Shown here one piece after another: positions 13,150 to 19,644 of a stretch of DNA of 22,835 nt. Within the stretch, counting starts at the first letter, position 1. Each line of letters starts with the position of its first letter. The position numbers and the translations under genes were made by a program. This DNA comes from a virus: the IMG/VR virus record IMGVR_UViG_3300025137_004281, positions 1 through 22,835 of that record; one strand, given 5' to 3'. Below the pieces are notes generated by a model. That model saw only the letters and a program-made list of their open reading frames with translations. It made no database searches and had not been told where the DNA came from.

Positions 13150-13418
13150 TATTGACACTCCTTATTTTTATAGTTATCTGGTTGCAATGAGCATTTATAT
13201 TCTTTATCTGCCTTCATTCTTATTTCTGCTGAAATACTATCGAAGATAGCAGGTAAACTTTTAAATAGTTCATTTGTAATGTTAATTGACATTTGATGTA
13301 TTAATCTAGCTGTTTCATCTTTAACGACTTCACCTGTTTCGTGTGATTTTACATTATGAGCAAAAAACAATACCCAACAAAATAAACTTAACGCTAGTAT
13401 ACCATATAATTTCTTCAT
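13149..13418 (-). CDS. small secreted hypothetical protein
   Basis: 89 aa from the ATG at 13416-13418 (a TTG two codons earlier is less likely). Signal peptide MKKLYGILALSLFCWVLFF (residues 1-19), cleavage near AHNVKSHE. The exported part is helical (LIHQMSINITNELFKSL, ISAEIRMKADKEY) and ends with two cysteines (YKCSLQPDNYKNKEC), a likely disulfide. AGGGG about 7 bases before ATG may be the ribosome-binding site. Unknown family. Confidence 0.65.
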   Translation of the reverse strand: MKKLYGILALSLFCWVLFFAHNVKSHETGEVVKDETARLIHQMSINITNELFKSLPAIFDSISAEIRMKADKEYKCSLQPDNYKNKECQ

Positions 13419-13424
13419 TGTCAA
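13396..13424 (-). promoter_or_regulatory. possible sigma70 promoter over a start codon
   Basis: TTGACA (13419-13424), 17-base spacer, TATACT (13396-13401). The spacer contains the start codon of the 89-aa secreted protein, so a transcript from here would begin within its coding region and serve genes from 12592 downward. It lacks the CCCTTGACTTTT context of the other promoters. The hexamers are good but it may be chance. Confidence 0.35.
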
Positions 13425-13427
13425 CCC

Positions 13428-13556
13428 CTAATAATATTTAACATTTAACATCATAGCATACAACTTATGAAACCAGATATACTTCATGTCTTCTGGTGCA
13501 TTGTTATATGCATTTTCAAGATTTGAAACTCTTTTCCAAAATAAATTATAATTCAT
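13428..13556 (-). CDS. 42-aa conserved-looking small protein
   Basis: A small ORF with a GAGGG ribosome-binding site 5 bases before ATG (13554-13556), overlapping the end of the glucosaminidase gene by 11 bases; stop TAG at 13428-13430. The soluble helical peptide starts MNYNLFWKRVSNLENAYNNA and continues PEDMKYIWFHKLYAMM. The charge pattern and ribosome-binding site suggest a real small phage protein; function unknown. Confidence 0.65.
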   Translation of the reverse strand: MNYNLFWKRVSNLENAYNNAPEDMKYIWFHKLYAMMLNVKYY

Positions 13557-14175
13557 ATTTTCCCTCTATGTTATATTTGATTACTTTTTTTACTAATTCT
13601 GTATATGTTTTTTTTGTTGCATAACCATCTAGAGTATCCACAAGATCATAAACATTAGCATTTTGTGCTCTCAACTCTCTAAATTTTTCATAGGCAAAAA
13701 CTGTATTTAATATTCTAACATATGCTTTTACGCTATCACATTTTGTATCGTAAACTTTTACACCCCAACCAATCCATTTGTTTTGATCCCAGGTTACTGG
13801 TAATAACCATTTACTATCTTTACTAAATGTACGAATACCAAATAGATTATTACCTTCGTTGGCAAATCTACTTGACCCCCAACCAGTTTCCAATACTGAT
13901 TGTGCGATTAATATTTCTTTTGGTATGTGTTGTGATACTGGTAAGTCTTTGTAGATATAATCTACACAAGCATTTAAACTTGAAACAAATGTATCTTTAT
14001 TTGTCGTATCAATAACTGGTTCTAAATCTACCATTGATACTTTTTCGACAGGTACCTTAATTGTAATTTCAAGTGGTACTGAAACTGTCTGTACGTCTTT
14101 ATGTTTTATATCTGTAAATGCAACCAAGTAACAACCTGCAATTGCAATTAGAGATAATAAGATTTTCATTTTCAT
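13546..14175 (-). CDS. Bax-like glucosaminidase, probable lipoprotein
   Basis: 209 aa. The N-terminus is a hydrophobic signal with possible lipobox IAGC (Cys15). The C-terminal half has the GH73/Bax-family signature IPKEILIAQSVLETGWGSSR followed by FANEGNNLFGIRTF; the Glu of ETGWG is the predicted catalytic acid. Such enzymes cleave the glycan strand of peptidoglycan. This is the second wall hydrolase in the window, but unlike the GH108 endolysin it carries its own export signal. AGAGAGG lies about 9 bases before ATG. It could act in lysis, in wall remodelling for secretion, or against superinfection. Confidence 0.85.
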   Translation of the reverse strand: MKMKILLSLIAIAGCYLVAFTDIKHKDVQTVSVPLEITIKVPVEKVSMVDLEPVIDTTNKDTFVSSLNACVDYIYKDLPVSQHIPKEILIAQSVLETGWGSSRFANEGNNLFGIRTFSKDSKWLLPVTWDQNKWIGWGVKVYDTKCDSVKAYVRILNTVFAYEKFRELRAQNANVYDLVDTLDGYATKKTYTELVKKVIKYNIEGKYEL

Positions 14176-14193
14176 AGTCGACCTCTCTACTAT

Positions 14194-14385
14194 TTATTTA
14201 ACACCTTCAAGGTATTCTTCTACCTCGTCAACATCATTAAAACCAATTAAGTCCCAGGCAATATCTGCCTCTTTACATTTTACCATTGCGTCTGCAACTG
14301 ATAAAACACCTGACTTAACTTTCTTTTCGATACCAAACAGAAAATCCTCTGCTTGATCCCATAACCAATTTTTAACTTGTCCCAT
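14194..14385 (-). CDS. small acidic hypothetical protein
   Basis: 63 aa, MGQVKNWLWDQAEDFLFG followed by IEKKVKSGVLSVADAMVKC and an acidic C-terminus (DVDEVEEYLEG). Soluble and helical. An AAAGGA ribosome-binding site lies before ATG, in the leader context GAAAGGA-N6-TTATG shared with the small genes at 14403 and 19645. It is part of the promoter unit starting at 14713. Unknown function. Confidence 0.7.
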   Translation of the reverse strand: MGQVKNWLWDQAEDFLFGIEKKVKSGVLSVADAMVKCKEADIAWDLIGFNDVDEVEEYLEGVK

Positions 14386-14402
14386 AATGTATATCCTTTC
14401 GA

Positions 14403-14657
14403 TTAATATTTGTTATAAAGTGAGAAATTTGAAGCATAGTTCATATGCATATAAGAAGGGTCTCGTCTATAATTAGACGTTGAAGCACCTCTATATCTAA
14501 TTCTAATAGGTAATTTAAATTTTGAAATAAGTTCTTTGACAGTTTTTAGATATTTAATGTCAATTTTTTTAGCAAGGGAAACCTCACTACCCATAGGGAA
14601 ATAAAATGGGATTTGTTGTTCGTATAACGTTTCAAATAGTTTTGTTTTATAATTCAT
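14403..14657 (-). CDS. small basic early-type hypothetical protein
   Basis: 84 aa starting MNYKTKLFETLYEQQIPFY. The frame is open 13 codons further, but that upstream ATG would lie inside or before the -10 region of the promoter, and this ATG has a proper GAAAGGA ribosome-binding site 6 bases before it. The protein is basic, with VKELISKFKLPIRIRYRGAS and a Tyr/Asn-rich C-terminus. It is the first gene after an early-type promoter. Possible host-takeover protein by position only; the family is unknown. Confidence 0.65.
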   Translation of the reverse strand: MNYKTKLFETLYEQQIPFYFPMGSEVSLAKKIDIKYLKTVKELISKFKLPIRIRYRGASTSNYRRDPSYMHMNYASNFSLYNKY

Positions 14658-14684
14658 AATGATTCCTTTCGATTTCATAAGACT

Positions 14685-14713
14685 ATAATACACCATTTAG
14701 GGGTAAAAGTCAA
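14685..14713 (-). promoter_or_regulatory. sigma70-type early promoter
   Basis: TTGACT (14708-14713), 17-base spacer, TATTAT (14685-14690), inside the extended CCCTTGACTTTT element. It lies directly downstream of two terminator-like hairpins, so it begins a fresh transcription unit (genes 14657 down). Confidence 0.85.
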
Positions 14714-14740
14714 GGGAAAAACCAAATAAAACCAAGAAAT

Positions 14741-14763
14741 AAACCCTTGAAAAACAAGGGTTT
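14741..14763 (-). terminator. intrinsic terminator-like hairpin
   Basis: A 9-bp perfect stem AAACCCTTG / CAAGGGTTT with a 5-base loop, flanked by T-rich DNA on both strands, so it may work in both directions. It ends the transcription unit of the gene at 14806-15270 and insulates the promoter at 14685-14713. Confidence 0.75.
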
Positions 14764-14782
14764 TTGAAAAAAAACAAGGGGG

Positions 14783-14799
14783 TGCGACAGAATGTCGCA
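14783..14799 (-). terminator. hairpin with downstream T-tract after 14806 gene
   Basis: A 7-bp stem TGCGACA / TGTCGCA with a 3-base loop, 6 bases past the stop of the gene at 14806. On the minus strand it is followed by CCCCCTTG and then a run of eight T, a plausible intrinsic terminator in tandem with the hairpin at 14741-14763. Confidence 0.65.
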
Positions 14800-14805
14800 T
14801 GTAAT

Positions 14806-15270
14806 TTAGGTGTTTTTTCGCATAAAATCGTCATTCCAATTAAATGCCTCTTTGATTAAATTTGCGGTTAACCCTTTATAGTGTTTATTTAAATCACCAT
14901 CTTTTGCCCATATCAGCATTTCTGCTTCCTCTTGACATAAACCCTCTAACATCTGAATAAACATATTGTCTCTTTTCATCTGCGATAATTGTGGGTTGCC
15001 ACCTTTTAGGAAATGGAACATTCTTTTTACTTCTTGTTTTAACCAAGTATGTTCTGTGCCTACTGGTGCTTCATTTGGTTTGTATGGTGGTTTACCTTCA
15101 GGCATTGCCCACTCTAGTGTTGGACTAAACCCACCTTTCAAAAACATTCTTAATTCATTAGTATCATATTTTCTTAATACTTCAATCTTCTTTGGTTTAT
15201 CTTTTGCATTATTTACTTTTGTTAGTATTTCGTGAAATGATAAATTATATGTTGCGTCATTTATTGCCAT
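14806..15270 (-). CDS. DUF6433-like conserved T4-like phage protein
   Basis: 154 aa. Blocks typical of a family I recognise from marine T4-like phages: NLSFHEILTKVNNAKDKPKK, VLRKYDTNELRMFLKG, LEWAMPEGKPPYKPNEAPVG, KRMFHFLKGGNPQLSQMKRD and LTANLIKEAFNWNDDF. Soluble; function unknown. In related phages it tends to lie by replication genes, as here directly after the RNase H gene (one-base gap). Two hairpins follow its stop codon. Confidence 0.8.
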   Translation of the reverse strand: MAINDATYNLSFHEILTKVNNAKDKPKKIEVLRKYDTNELRMFLKGGFSPTLEWAMPEGKPPYKPNEAPVGTEHTWLKQEVKRMFHFLKGGNPQLSQMKRDNMFIQMLEGLCQEEAEMLIWAKDGDLNKHYKGLTANLIKEAFNWNDDFMRKNT

Positions 15271-15271
15271 T

Positions 15272-16138
15272 TTAAAACTCCTCTATTTTTCCAATCAATT
15301 CTTTCAAGTCATGTTGTATCATGTAAGGCAAAATTTTACTGCGACTTGTTACAGTAGCCTTTTCATACTCTTTATATATATCTGTTTGAATATCATCAGG
15401 TATATAATCAAAGTCTATTAGTCTTCGGTTACGTTGAAAATTTCTATAATGGTATTCATTACAAAAATCTTGTGGATCATTACCTCTCATAAGGCTATCA
15501 ATCCATCCTGCTAGTTTTTTCTTAGAAACAGGTTTCTGCTTTATTCTATTGACGAATGTGTCATCTGGTGATAAAAAGTTTGGTACACCATCTGAGGTAT
15601 CACCTCTTAGTATATGTTCATAGATATATTCTTGTGGACTATCTGTTTCTACATATTTTTTTTGTATAGGTGAATATTGAAATACATCAGGATATTTTTG
15701 TAGTTGTTGAAAATCTTTATCACCTGAAATAATTAAAATCTTTTTACCGTGGTTCTTTTTACATATAATCGCAATGATATCATCTGCCTCGACTTTATCT
15801 AACTGCACAACCTTATATGGAAAGTTATCTCGTATTTCTTCTTTGATTGTGTGAATTAAACCAAATACACTTTCCCAATCTCTATCATCATTGTTTCTAC
15901 CTTCTCTACGTTTTGCTTTGTATTGCTCGAAGATATCTCTACGCCATGGATCTGGTCCATCAACACATATAACAATCTCTCCAGGATACTCACTTTTAAA
16001 TCTGTGTATGTAACCTCTGATAGAATTAAGTATCATGTGCCTAACCATAGGTACAGATAAAACATTCTTATCCTTACTCATTGCAAGTTGTACAGCAATG
16101 TTGGAAATAGCTACTTGGGAATAATCAATCAGTATCAT
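15272..16138 (-). CDS. rnh: T4 RNase H-like 5'-3' exonuclease
   Basis: 288 aa (T4 RNase H is 305). FEN/5'-nuclease active-site motifs are present: MILIDYSQ (first Asp), YKAKRREGR, VEADDIIAII, LIISGDKDFQQLQKY and RGDTSDGVPN; all the expected acidic metal ligands are present. In T4 this enzyme removes RNA primers from lagging strands. The C-terminal half is helical and basic. It overlaps the upstream gene by 14 bases and is followed after one base by the conserved 154-aa gene. Confidence 0.93.
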   Translation of the reverse strand: MILIDYSQVAISNIAVQLAMSKDKNVLSVPMVRHMILNSIRGYIHRFKSEYPGEIVICVDGPDPWRRDIFEQYKAKRREGRNNDDRDWESVFGLIHTIKEEIRDNFPYKVVQLDKVEADDIIAIICKKNHGKKILIISGDKDFQQLQKYPDVFQYSPIQKKYVETDSPQEYIYEHILRGDTSDGVPNFLSPDDTFVNRIKQKPVSKKKLAGWIDSLMRGNDPQDFCNEYHYRNFQRNRRLIDFDYIPDDIQTDIYKEYEKATVTSRSKILPYMIQHDLKELIGKIEEF

Positions 16139-16544
16139 TTAAATCAATATCACTTTCAAATTCTATAACATTTTCTTCTTTTACAGGAACCTTAACAATC
16201 TCTGTACCTGAATAATTAACAACAGAATATGTCCTGCCTTTAACTTTTTCAATATACATCATTTTATCTGTGATATCATGAAACGGATGTTTTAAATCAA
16301 ATTCACGATAGATCATAGCACGAAATGCTTCTAGAAATATTCCTACATCTAAAAATGTTTTTGTGCCTTTTTTTGAACCAATTTCCAAACCTTCTGATTG
16401 TAAAGATGATATTATTTGTATAACCGTATCATCTGCCAATGAATCAGCAAATTTCTTAGATTGATGATCTGCAATACTTTCCTTTGATTTCGTTTTCGAA
16501 ATAGGAACCTCTGCACCATCGGGGAATGATAAAACTCTACCCAT
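16125..16544 (-). CDS. conserved hypothetical phage protein
   Basis: 139 aa. MGRVLSFPDGAEVPI at the start, a mixed middle (DTVIQIISSLQSEGLEIG, FLDVGIFLEAFRAMIYREF) and an acidic C-terminus (EFESDIDLNDTD). I recognise the general form from marine T4-like phages, where it also neighbours RNase H, but no function is known to me. Overlaps on both sides (8 bases with glutaredoxin, 14 with RNase H). Confidence 0.72.
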   Translation of the reverse strand: MGRVLSFPDGAEVPISKTKSKESIADHQSKKFADSLADDTVIQIISSLQSEGLEIGSKKGTKTFLDVGIFLEAFRAMIYREFDLKHPFHDITDKMMYIEKVKGRTYSVVNYSGTEIVKVPVKEENVIEFESDIDLNDTD

Positions 16545-16827
16545 GTATTGTTTCGCCTTTAAAGTTCAATTTACCTTCATTGATAAAATGTTCTCGTAAG
16601 TCTGTGTATCCACCAATGAGCATATCGTCTCTCATTATCTGTGGCATTGAACGGACTTGTTTACCTATCATTTCAAACATTTGCTCAATGGTAACTTCGT
16701 AATCTCCATCACCACCAGACATACCTGAAGATAGTTTATATTCCTCAAACGGAATATTTAAAGTGCCTAACAATGCCTTTGCTTTTGTACAATAAACGCA
16801 ATTGGGCTTTGTAAAGACTTTGTACAT
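16537..16827 (-). CDS. glutaredoxin
   Basis: 96 aa from the ATG at 16825-16827 (the open frame extends 18 codons more, overlapping the preceding gene, but this ATG gives MYKVFTKPNCVYCTKAKALL and has GAGGAG about 10 bases before it). Active site CVYC (Grx normally CPYC), cis-Pro region SMPQI, and the GSH-binding GGYTDLREH. An insertion SSGMSGGDGD lies between strand and helix two. A likely electron donor for ribonucleotide reductase in phage nucleotide synthesis. Confidence 0.9.
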   Translation of the reverse strand: MYKVFTKPNCVYCTKAKALLGTLNIPFEEYKLSSGMSGGDGDYEVTIEQMFEMIGKQVRSMPQIMRDDMLIGGYTDLREHFINEGKLNFKGETIHG

Positions 16828-16828
16828 A

Positions 16829-17413
16829 TTATAATATCTCCTCTTCAAATTCCTCAATGGACTTATCCATTGTCTCTGCACTATTTATACTATGTTGTAA
16901 TGCGATTTCTTGTTGTATCATATCATACAATTTGTTCGCCTCACCCATAGGTAGTTTTAGGCCTATATAAACTCTATATTCACCTAATCCTGTAATAGTA
17001 ACAACCGTTTGCCAGTTTTCATAACCTTGAACCTTAGTGTTCTTAATTATGTTAATGGTGGTAATCTCTGTTTTAGATACTGCTGTTTTATTACCTGTAC
17101 CTATTTCTGCATTACCAATCTCTGTTCTATGTAATGATGTTTTCTCATTCATTTCACCGTGCATAATGTCAGCAATTTCTGCCTTAGCAATTAATGTTGC
17201 TTTTTCTTTTGCAAGTTGTAAGTCAGGACTTGTTGATGTTCCTGCACCATAGATAAAGTTTTTATCTTTTTTCTTATCAGGATATTCCAAATACCAATCT
17301 GGTACAACCTCTGTAAGATTACTTCCATTAGATTTTTCTTTTTTTATCTTTGTTGTATTACTACATGATACAGCAAATAAAGATATTATTAATATTAATA
17401 TTATATTTTTCAT
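16829..17413 (-). CDS. LPP20-family-like lipoprotein
   Basis: 194 aa with lipoprotein signal and lipobox AVSC (Cys17). The body begins VPDWYLEYPDKKKDKNFIYG followed by AGTSTSPDLQLAKEKATLIAKAEIAD, the signature of the LPP20/FlgO-like lipoprotein family, and ends in a helical acidic tail. Family members are outer-membrane associated and generally of unclear role. Finding one in a phage is unusual. Ribosome-binding site AAGGAGG. ATGA overlap with the upstream 43-aa ORF, glutaredoxin just after. Confidence 0.8.
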   Translation of the reverse strand: MKNIILILIISLFAVSCSNTTKIKKEKSNGSNLTEVVPDWYLEYPDKKKDKNFIYGAGTSTSPDLQLAKEKATLIAKAEIADIMHGEMNEKTSLHRTEIGNAEIGTGNKTAVSKTEITTINIIKNTKVQGYENWQTVVTITGLGEYRVYIGLKLPMGEANKLYDMIQQEIALQHSINSAETMDKSIEEFEEEIL

Positions 17414-17541
17414 TTGGTTTTTACCTCCTTCAAGTTTTCAAATATATTCATCATACCATTCCATATGTTGTTGAATACATCTAATCCAAATACACTTACT
17501 AGGACATAACATAAAAACATGCCTAATACAAATTTAATCAT
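17410..17541 (-). CDS. 43-aa single-pass membrane microprotein
   Basis: ATG (17539-17541) overlaps the upstream TGA as ATGA, and its TGA (17410-17412) overlaps the LPP20-like ATG as ATGA. Ribosome-binding site GGAGGT 4 bases before ATG. Peptide: MIKFVLGMFLCYVLVSVFG membrane helix, then DVFNNIWNGMMNIFENLK amphipathic helix and VKTK. It fits exactly between two genes, so it is very likely real. The amphipathic second half could lie along the membrane. Confidence 0.78.
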   Translation of the reverse strand: MIKFVLGMFLCYVLVSVFGLDVFNNIWNGMMNIFENLKEVKTK

Positions 17542-17864
17542 GGGTACCTCCAAGTTCCGTCTTTATTTAAACAAACCTTTTTTGGTAGTTTAAATATATT
17601 TTCACCTTTTACATAACGACAATATTCTTGTTCAGATACGCCGGCATAATAAAATTCAGCAAATAGTTCCCAATAACTAGGACCTACATTGCCGTCTCTA
17701 CACACCATTTTTGTTTCGACTAATGTTTCACCATCAGGTGTGTAAATCTTTTGTATAACACAAGCACTTTCCATAGTATGGCCATGTGCTTTATTTACCA
17801 CACTATAAACACATATTATAGTAATGACAATTGCAAATAAAAATGCATAATTTATTGGTCTCAT
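17538..17864 (-). CDS. membrane-anchored or secreted hypothetical protein
   Basis: 108 aa. N-terminal membrane segment (about residues 6-23, YAFLFAIVITIICVYSVV), then an exported domain with four cysteines (SACVIQKI, MVCRDG, EYCRYV, KVCLNKDGTWRY). The last motif, C-x-x-x-DGxW, recurs at the end of the next protein downstream, suggesting a shared small domain. ATGA overlap with both neighbours. Unknown function; probably envelope-related. Confidence 0.72.
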   Translation of the reverse strand: MRPINYAFLFAIVITIICVYSVVNKAHGHTMESACVIQKIYTPDGETLVETKMVCRDGNVGPSYWELFAEFYYAGVSEQEYCRYVKGENIFKLPKKVCLNKDGTWRYP

Positions 17865-18217
17865 AAAACTCTTTCAATTACTTGCCAACGACCATCAGGT
17901 AATTGACACGCTTTTCCAAACTCTGTACTTCTATCTAAAGAACCTACGAAGTTCATAGGCCAAGTGTCTTGAATAGATACAGTTGACGTATAATCAACAC
18001 ATTTAAAATGGTTTTCTATATATGATCTCGTAACTTTGATATCACCATGATTACCTGTTTTAGGATTATGCCATAACAAATAAGTTGATTTACCTGAGGG
18101 CATACCATTTAAATGATCTACAAACATTTGACTATGTACAGTTCTATCACTCATACTTGAGCATGAGAATATGAAAGGTAATAGTAGTAAACTATATAAG
18201 TGCTTCAAGTTCTGCAT
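17861..18217 (-). CDS. small lipoprotein, 17-kDa-antigen-like tail
   Basis: 118 aa with lipoprotein signal and lipobox IFSC (Cys19). The exported domain ends GKACQLPDGRWQVIERVL, the C-x-x-PDGxW pattern often found at the C-terminus of proteobacterial surface-antigen-type lipoproteins. One more cysteine (FKCVDY) is available for a disulfide. It neighbours two other exported proteins and an LPP20-like lipoprotein. Unknown role. Confidence 0.72.
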   Translation of the reverse strand: MQNLKHLYSLLLLPFIFSCSSMSDRTVHSQMFVDHLNGMPSGKSTYLLWHNPKTGNHGDIKVTRSYIENHFKCVDYTSTVSIQDTWPMNFVGSLDRSTEFGKACQLPDGRWQVIERVL

Positions 18218-18512
18218 GTGTTAATGGTTTATCATCCATAGTAGTCACCACTTCGGTGCCACCATCAGACAAAATGTTTTCGTCTTTTTCATTCTTATCT
18301 TTTTTAGCAAATTTGTAAGAAGGCCAAGGTTTAGAACCTTCATGACATTGTGCAAGATTTTCCCACTTGATGTCGTAAGGTAAATTAAGTTGACCCATTT
18401 CTCTTAGAAATTTTGCTTTTTGTTTACCAGTCTTGTAAGAATGTAACTCTTTGTTAATATCTTCGATTGATAAACTGTTTTCCATAATCGTTTGTTTTCT
18501 AGTTTTTTTCAT
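18192..18512 (-). CDS. soluble hypothetical phage protein
   Basis: 106 aa. The likely core is LSIEDINKELHSYKTGKQKA followed by KFLREMGQLNLPYDIKWENL, helical and basic, then an acidic flexible C-terminus with LSDGGTEVV. The start MKKTRKQTIMENSL follows a GGGAG about 10 bases upstream; an internal Met ten residues in is the alternative. It overlaps the small lipoprotein gene by 26 bases. No function recognised. Confidence 0.68.
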   Translation of the reverse strand: MKKTRKQTIMENSLSIEDINKELHSYKTGKQKAKFLREMGQLNLPYDIKWENLAQCHEGSKPWPSYKFAKKDKNEKDENILSDGGTEVVTTMDDKPLTHAELEALI

Positions 18513-18518
18513 AATGTA

Positions 18519-18908
18519 TTATCTCCCTATGTCTTTGATTGATGATCTTGGTATTACTTGATACGCCCCCTTATTATAAGCAGGTGCAACAGTAAACTTT
18601 TTACTTTCTTCTAGGCGCCAGTTGTGATTTGGTTTAGTACCACCTGACTTCTGGCGAGGACGATGGGATTCGAACCCACGACCTCCTGCGTGACAGGCAG
18701 GCGTTCTAACCGGCTGAACTACGCCCTCATTTCTTTGGTCATACCAATTAGGAATAACCTTGAAATTCTTTTTACTTATCTTTCTATCTGGATCAATGCC
18801 CAATGATTGAAGATATTTTCTCTGTTCTAGTTTGGCTTTAATCAAACTATCTGTTTGAGGTAATCTGTTTCTCTTTTTCTTCTTAAATGATGTATAAAAT
18901 ATTGCCAT
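18519..18908 (-). CDS. conserved-type phage ORF containing a tRNA gene
   Basis: A 129-codon open frame. Residues 1-60 (MAIFYTSFKKKKRNR, QRKYLQSLGIDPDRKIS) and the C-terminal part (KKFTVAPAYNKGAYQVI, then PRSSIKDIGR) look like a small protein family that I recognise from marine T4-like phages, especially the APAYNKGAYQVI tail. Codons 61-86 are simply the translation of the tRNA-Asp gene lying in the same direction. The frame stays open and in phase through it. Either an insertion-bearing protein is made, or the tRNA has split the gene and processing destroys the message. The ATG lies only 2-3 bases after the predicted promoter start. Confidence 0.5.
   Translation of the reverse strand: MAIFYTSFKKKKRNRLPQTDSLIKAKLEQRKYLQSLGIDPDRKISKKNFKVIPNWYDQRNEGVVQPVRTPACHAGGRGFESHRPRQKSGGTKPNHNWRLEESKKFTVAPAYNKGAYQVIPRSSIKDIGR
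18652..18728 (-). tRNA. tRNA-Asp (GUC), CCA encoded
   Basis: A full 77-base cloverleaf on the minus strand: acceptor GAGGGCG / CGTCCTC, D arm GTTC...GAAC with GG in the loop, anticodon arm CCTGC-CTGTCAC-GCAGG giving anticodon GTC, T arm GTGGG-TTCGAAT-CCCAT, discriminator G and encoded CCA. Anticodon and discriminator G fit Asp. Encoded CCA and its phage context suggest a functional gene. It lies within the 129-codon ORF, downstream of a good promoter. Confidence 0.97.
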
Positions 18909-18916
18909 GTTTCTAT

Positions 18917-18945
18917 ATACTATCAGGAGTTGATCTGATTGTCAA
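18917..18945 (-). promoter_or_regulatory. sigma70-type promoter before tRNA-Asp ORF
   Basis: TTGACA (18940-18945), 17-base spacer, TAGTAT (18917-18922), with CCCTTGAC context shared with other promoters. It overlaps the end of the upstream gene (stop at 18923). Predicted start near 18910, about 180 bases before the tRNA 5' end. Confidence 0.75.
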
Positions 18946-19420
18946 GGGTTAAATTGGTCAAGATTGTCGCACCTTTTTGACTATTTCGTCTTTCATATTC
19001 TGCTTCTATCATTTCTGAGGTCCAATCTTTACCATACCATGTGTATGCTTCATCATCATCATGGATTAACATGAATTGACATTTTTGACCATAACTGTGG
19101 TAATAATCTTCTTTCTCTGGTATTAAACCAGAAGGTCCGTTATAAACATCAGGATACTCATCTTTGTAAGTTTTGAAATAGTCTTTATCATCTACCACAT
19201 AAACTTCGGACATATAAAATTGTTCAGGATCTGATTTATGTTCTTGTTTACTCTCATATTCAGCATATGTTTTATCTGCTTGCTCTTTGAGTTCAGTACA
19301 TTTACCACTTAAAAAACCTATTTGAGAATAATCAATATTTCTGTATAGAGTCCAAGTATTCGCAAATGTACCTTGATCCTCTGTATCCCAATAGTGTCTA
19401 GAATAAACTACATGAAACAT
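18923..19420 (-). CDS. soluble hypothetical phage protein
   Basis: 165 aa from the ATG at 19418-19420, chosen for the perfect GGAGG 6 bases before it and the TAATG overlap with the small ORF upstream. The frame runs five codons further. Acidic and aromatic-rich: MFHVVYSRHYWDTEDQGTFA, SEVYVVDDKDYFKTYKDEYP and FMLIHDDDEAYTWYGKDW. No known family or catalytic motif. Its last codons overlap the promoter of the tRNA unit. Confidence 0.65.
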   Translation of the reverse strand: MFHVVYSRHYWDTEDQGTFANTWTLYRNIDYSQIGFLSGKCTELKEQADKTYAEYESKQEHKSDPEQFYMSEVYVVDDKDYFKTYKDEYPDVYNGPSGLIPEKEDYYHSYGQKCQFMLIHDDDEAYTWYGKDWTSEMIEAEYERRNSQKGATILTNLTLDNQINS

Positions 19421-19485
19421 TACAGACCTCCACATTGATTTAATAAAATTAATAATAATAAAATAACAACAGTAAACTTAAACAC
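19420..19485 (-). CDS. 21-aa hydrophobic micropeptide
   Basis: GTG start (19483-19485) overlapping the upstream TAG (TAGTG) and preceded by GGAGG; TAA overlaps the next ATG (TAATG). The peptide is one hydrophobic helix (KFTVVILLLLILLNQC) ending GGL, with a single Cys that does not form a standard lipobox. The ribosome-binding site and double overlap are the only support; it might just be a coupling device. Confidence 0.4.
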   Translation of the reverse strand: MFKFTVVILLLLILLNQCGGL

Positions 19486-19628
19486 TACTGACCTCCTGCC
19501 ATTAAGTGAAGAACATACCACCAAGTATATTCTTTTGAGTTTTCAACACCAAACATCCATAAAGTGTCGATAAATCCTAAACCTAATAAAGTCATAAAAC
19601 TTAAAACGAAATATTCTGATTTTGTCAT
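19485..19628 (-). CDS. 47-aa membrane microprotein
   Basis: ATG at 19626-19628 with a strong AGGGAGG ribosome-binding site 8 bases upstream; stop TAG at 19485-19487. Two short hydrophobic stretches (YFVLSFMTLLGLGFIDTLWM and WWYVLHLMAG) separated by VENSKEYT, so a possible hairpin or two-pass peptide. It follows the 90-aa early-type gene with a 16-base gap. Unknown family. Confidence 0.65.
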   Translation of the reverse strand: MTKSEYFVLSFMTLLGLGFIDTLWMFGVENSKEYTWWYVLHLMAGGQ

Positions 19629-19644
19629 TATATTGCCCTCCCTA

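Noticed and set aside
14741-14763. CCCTTG...CAAGGG inverted repeats as CRISPR or mobile-element ends
   Set aside because: No regular spacing, no spacers, no transposase and no target-site duplication; they fit terminators next to promoters.
16882-16889. TATAAATA octamer inside the LPP20-like gene, 55 bases before glutaredoxin
   Set aside because: It lies within codons and a few such octamers per strand are expected by chance at this base composition; no positional link like those at 4519 and 5292.
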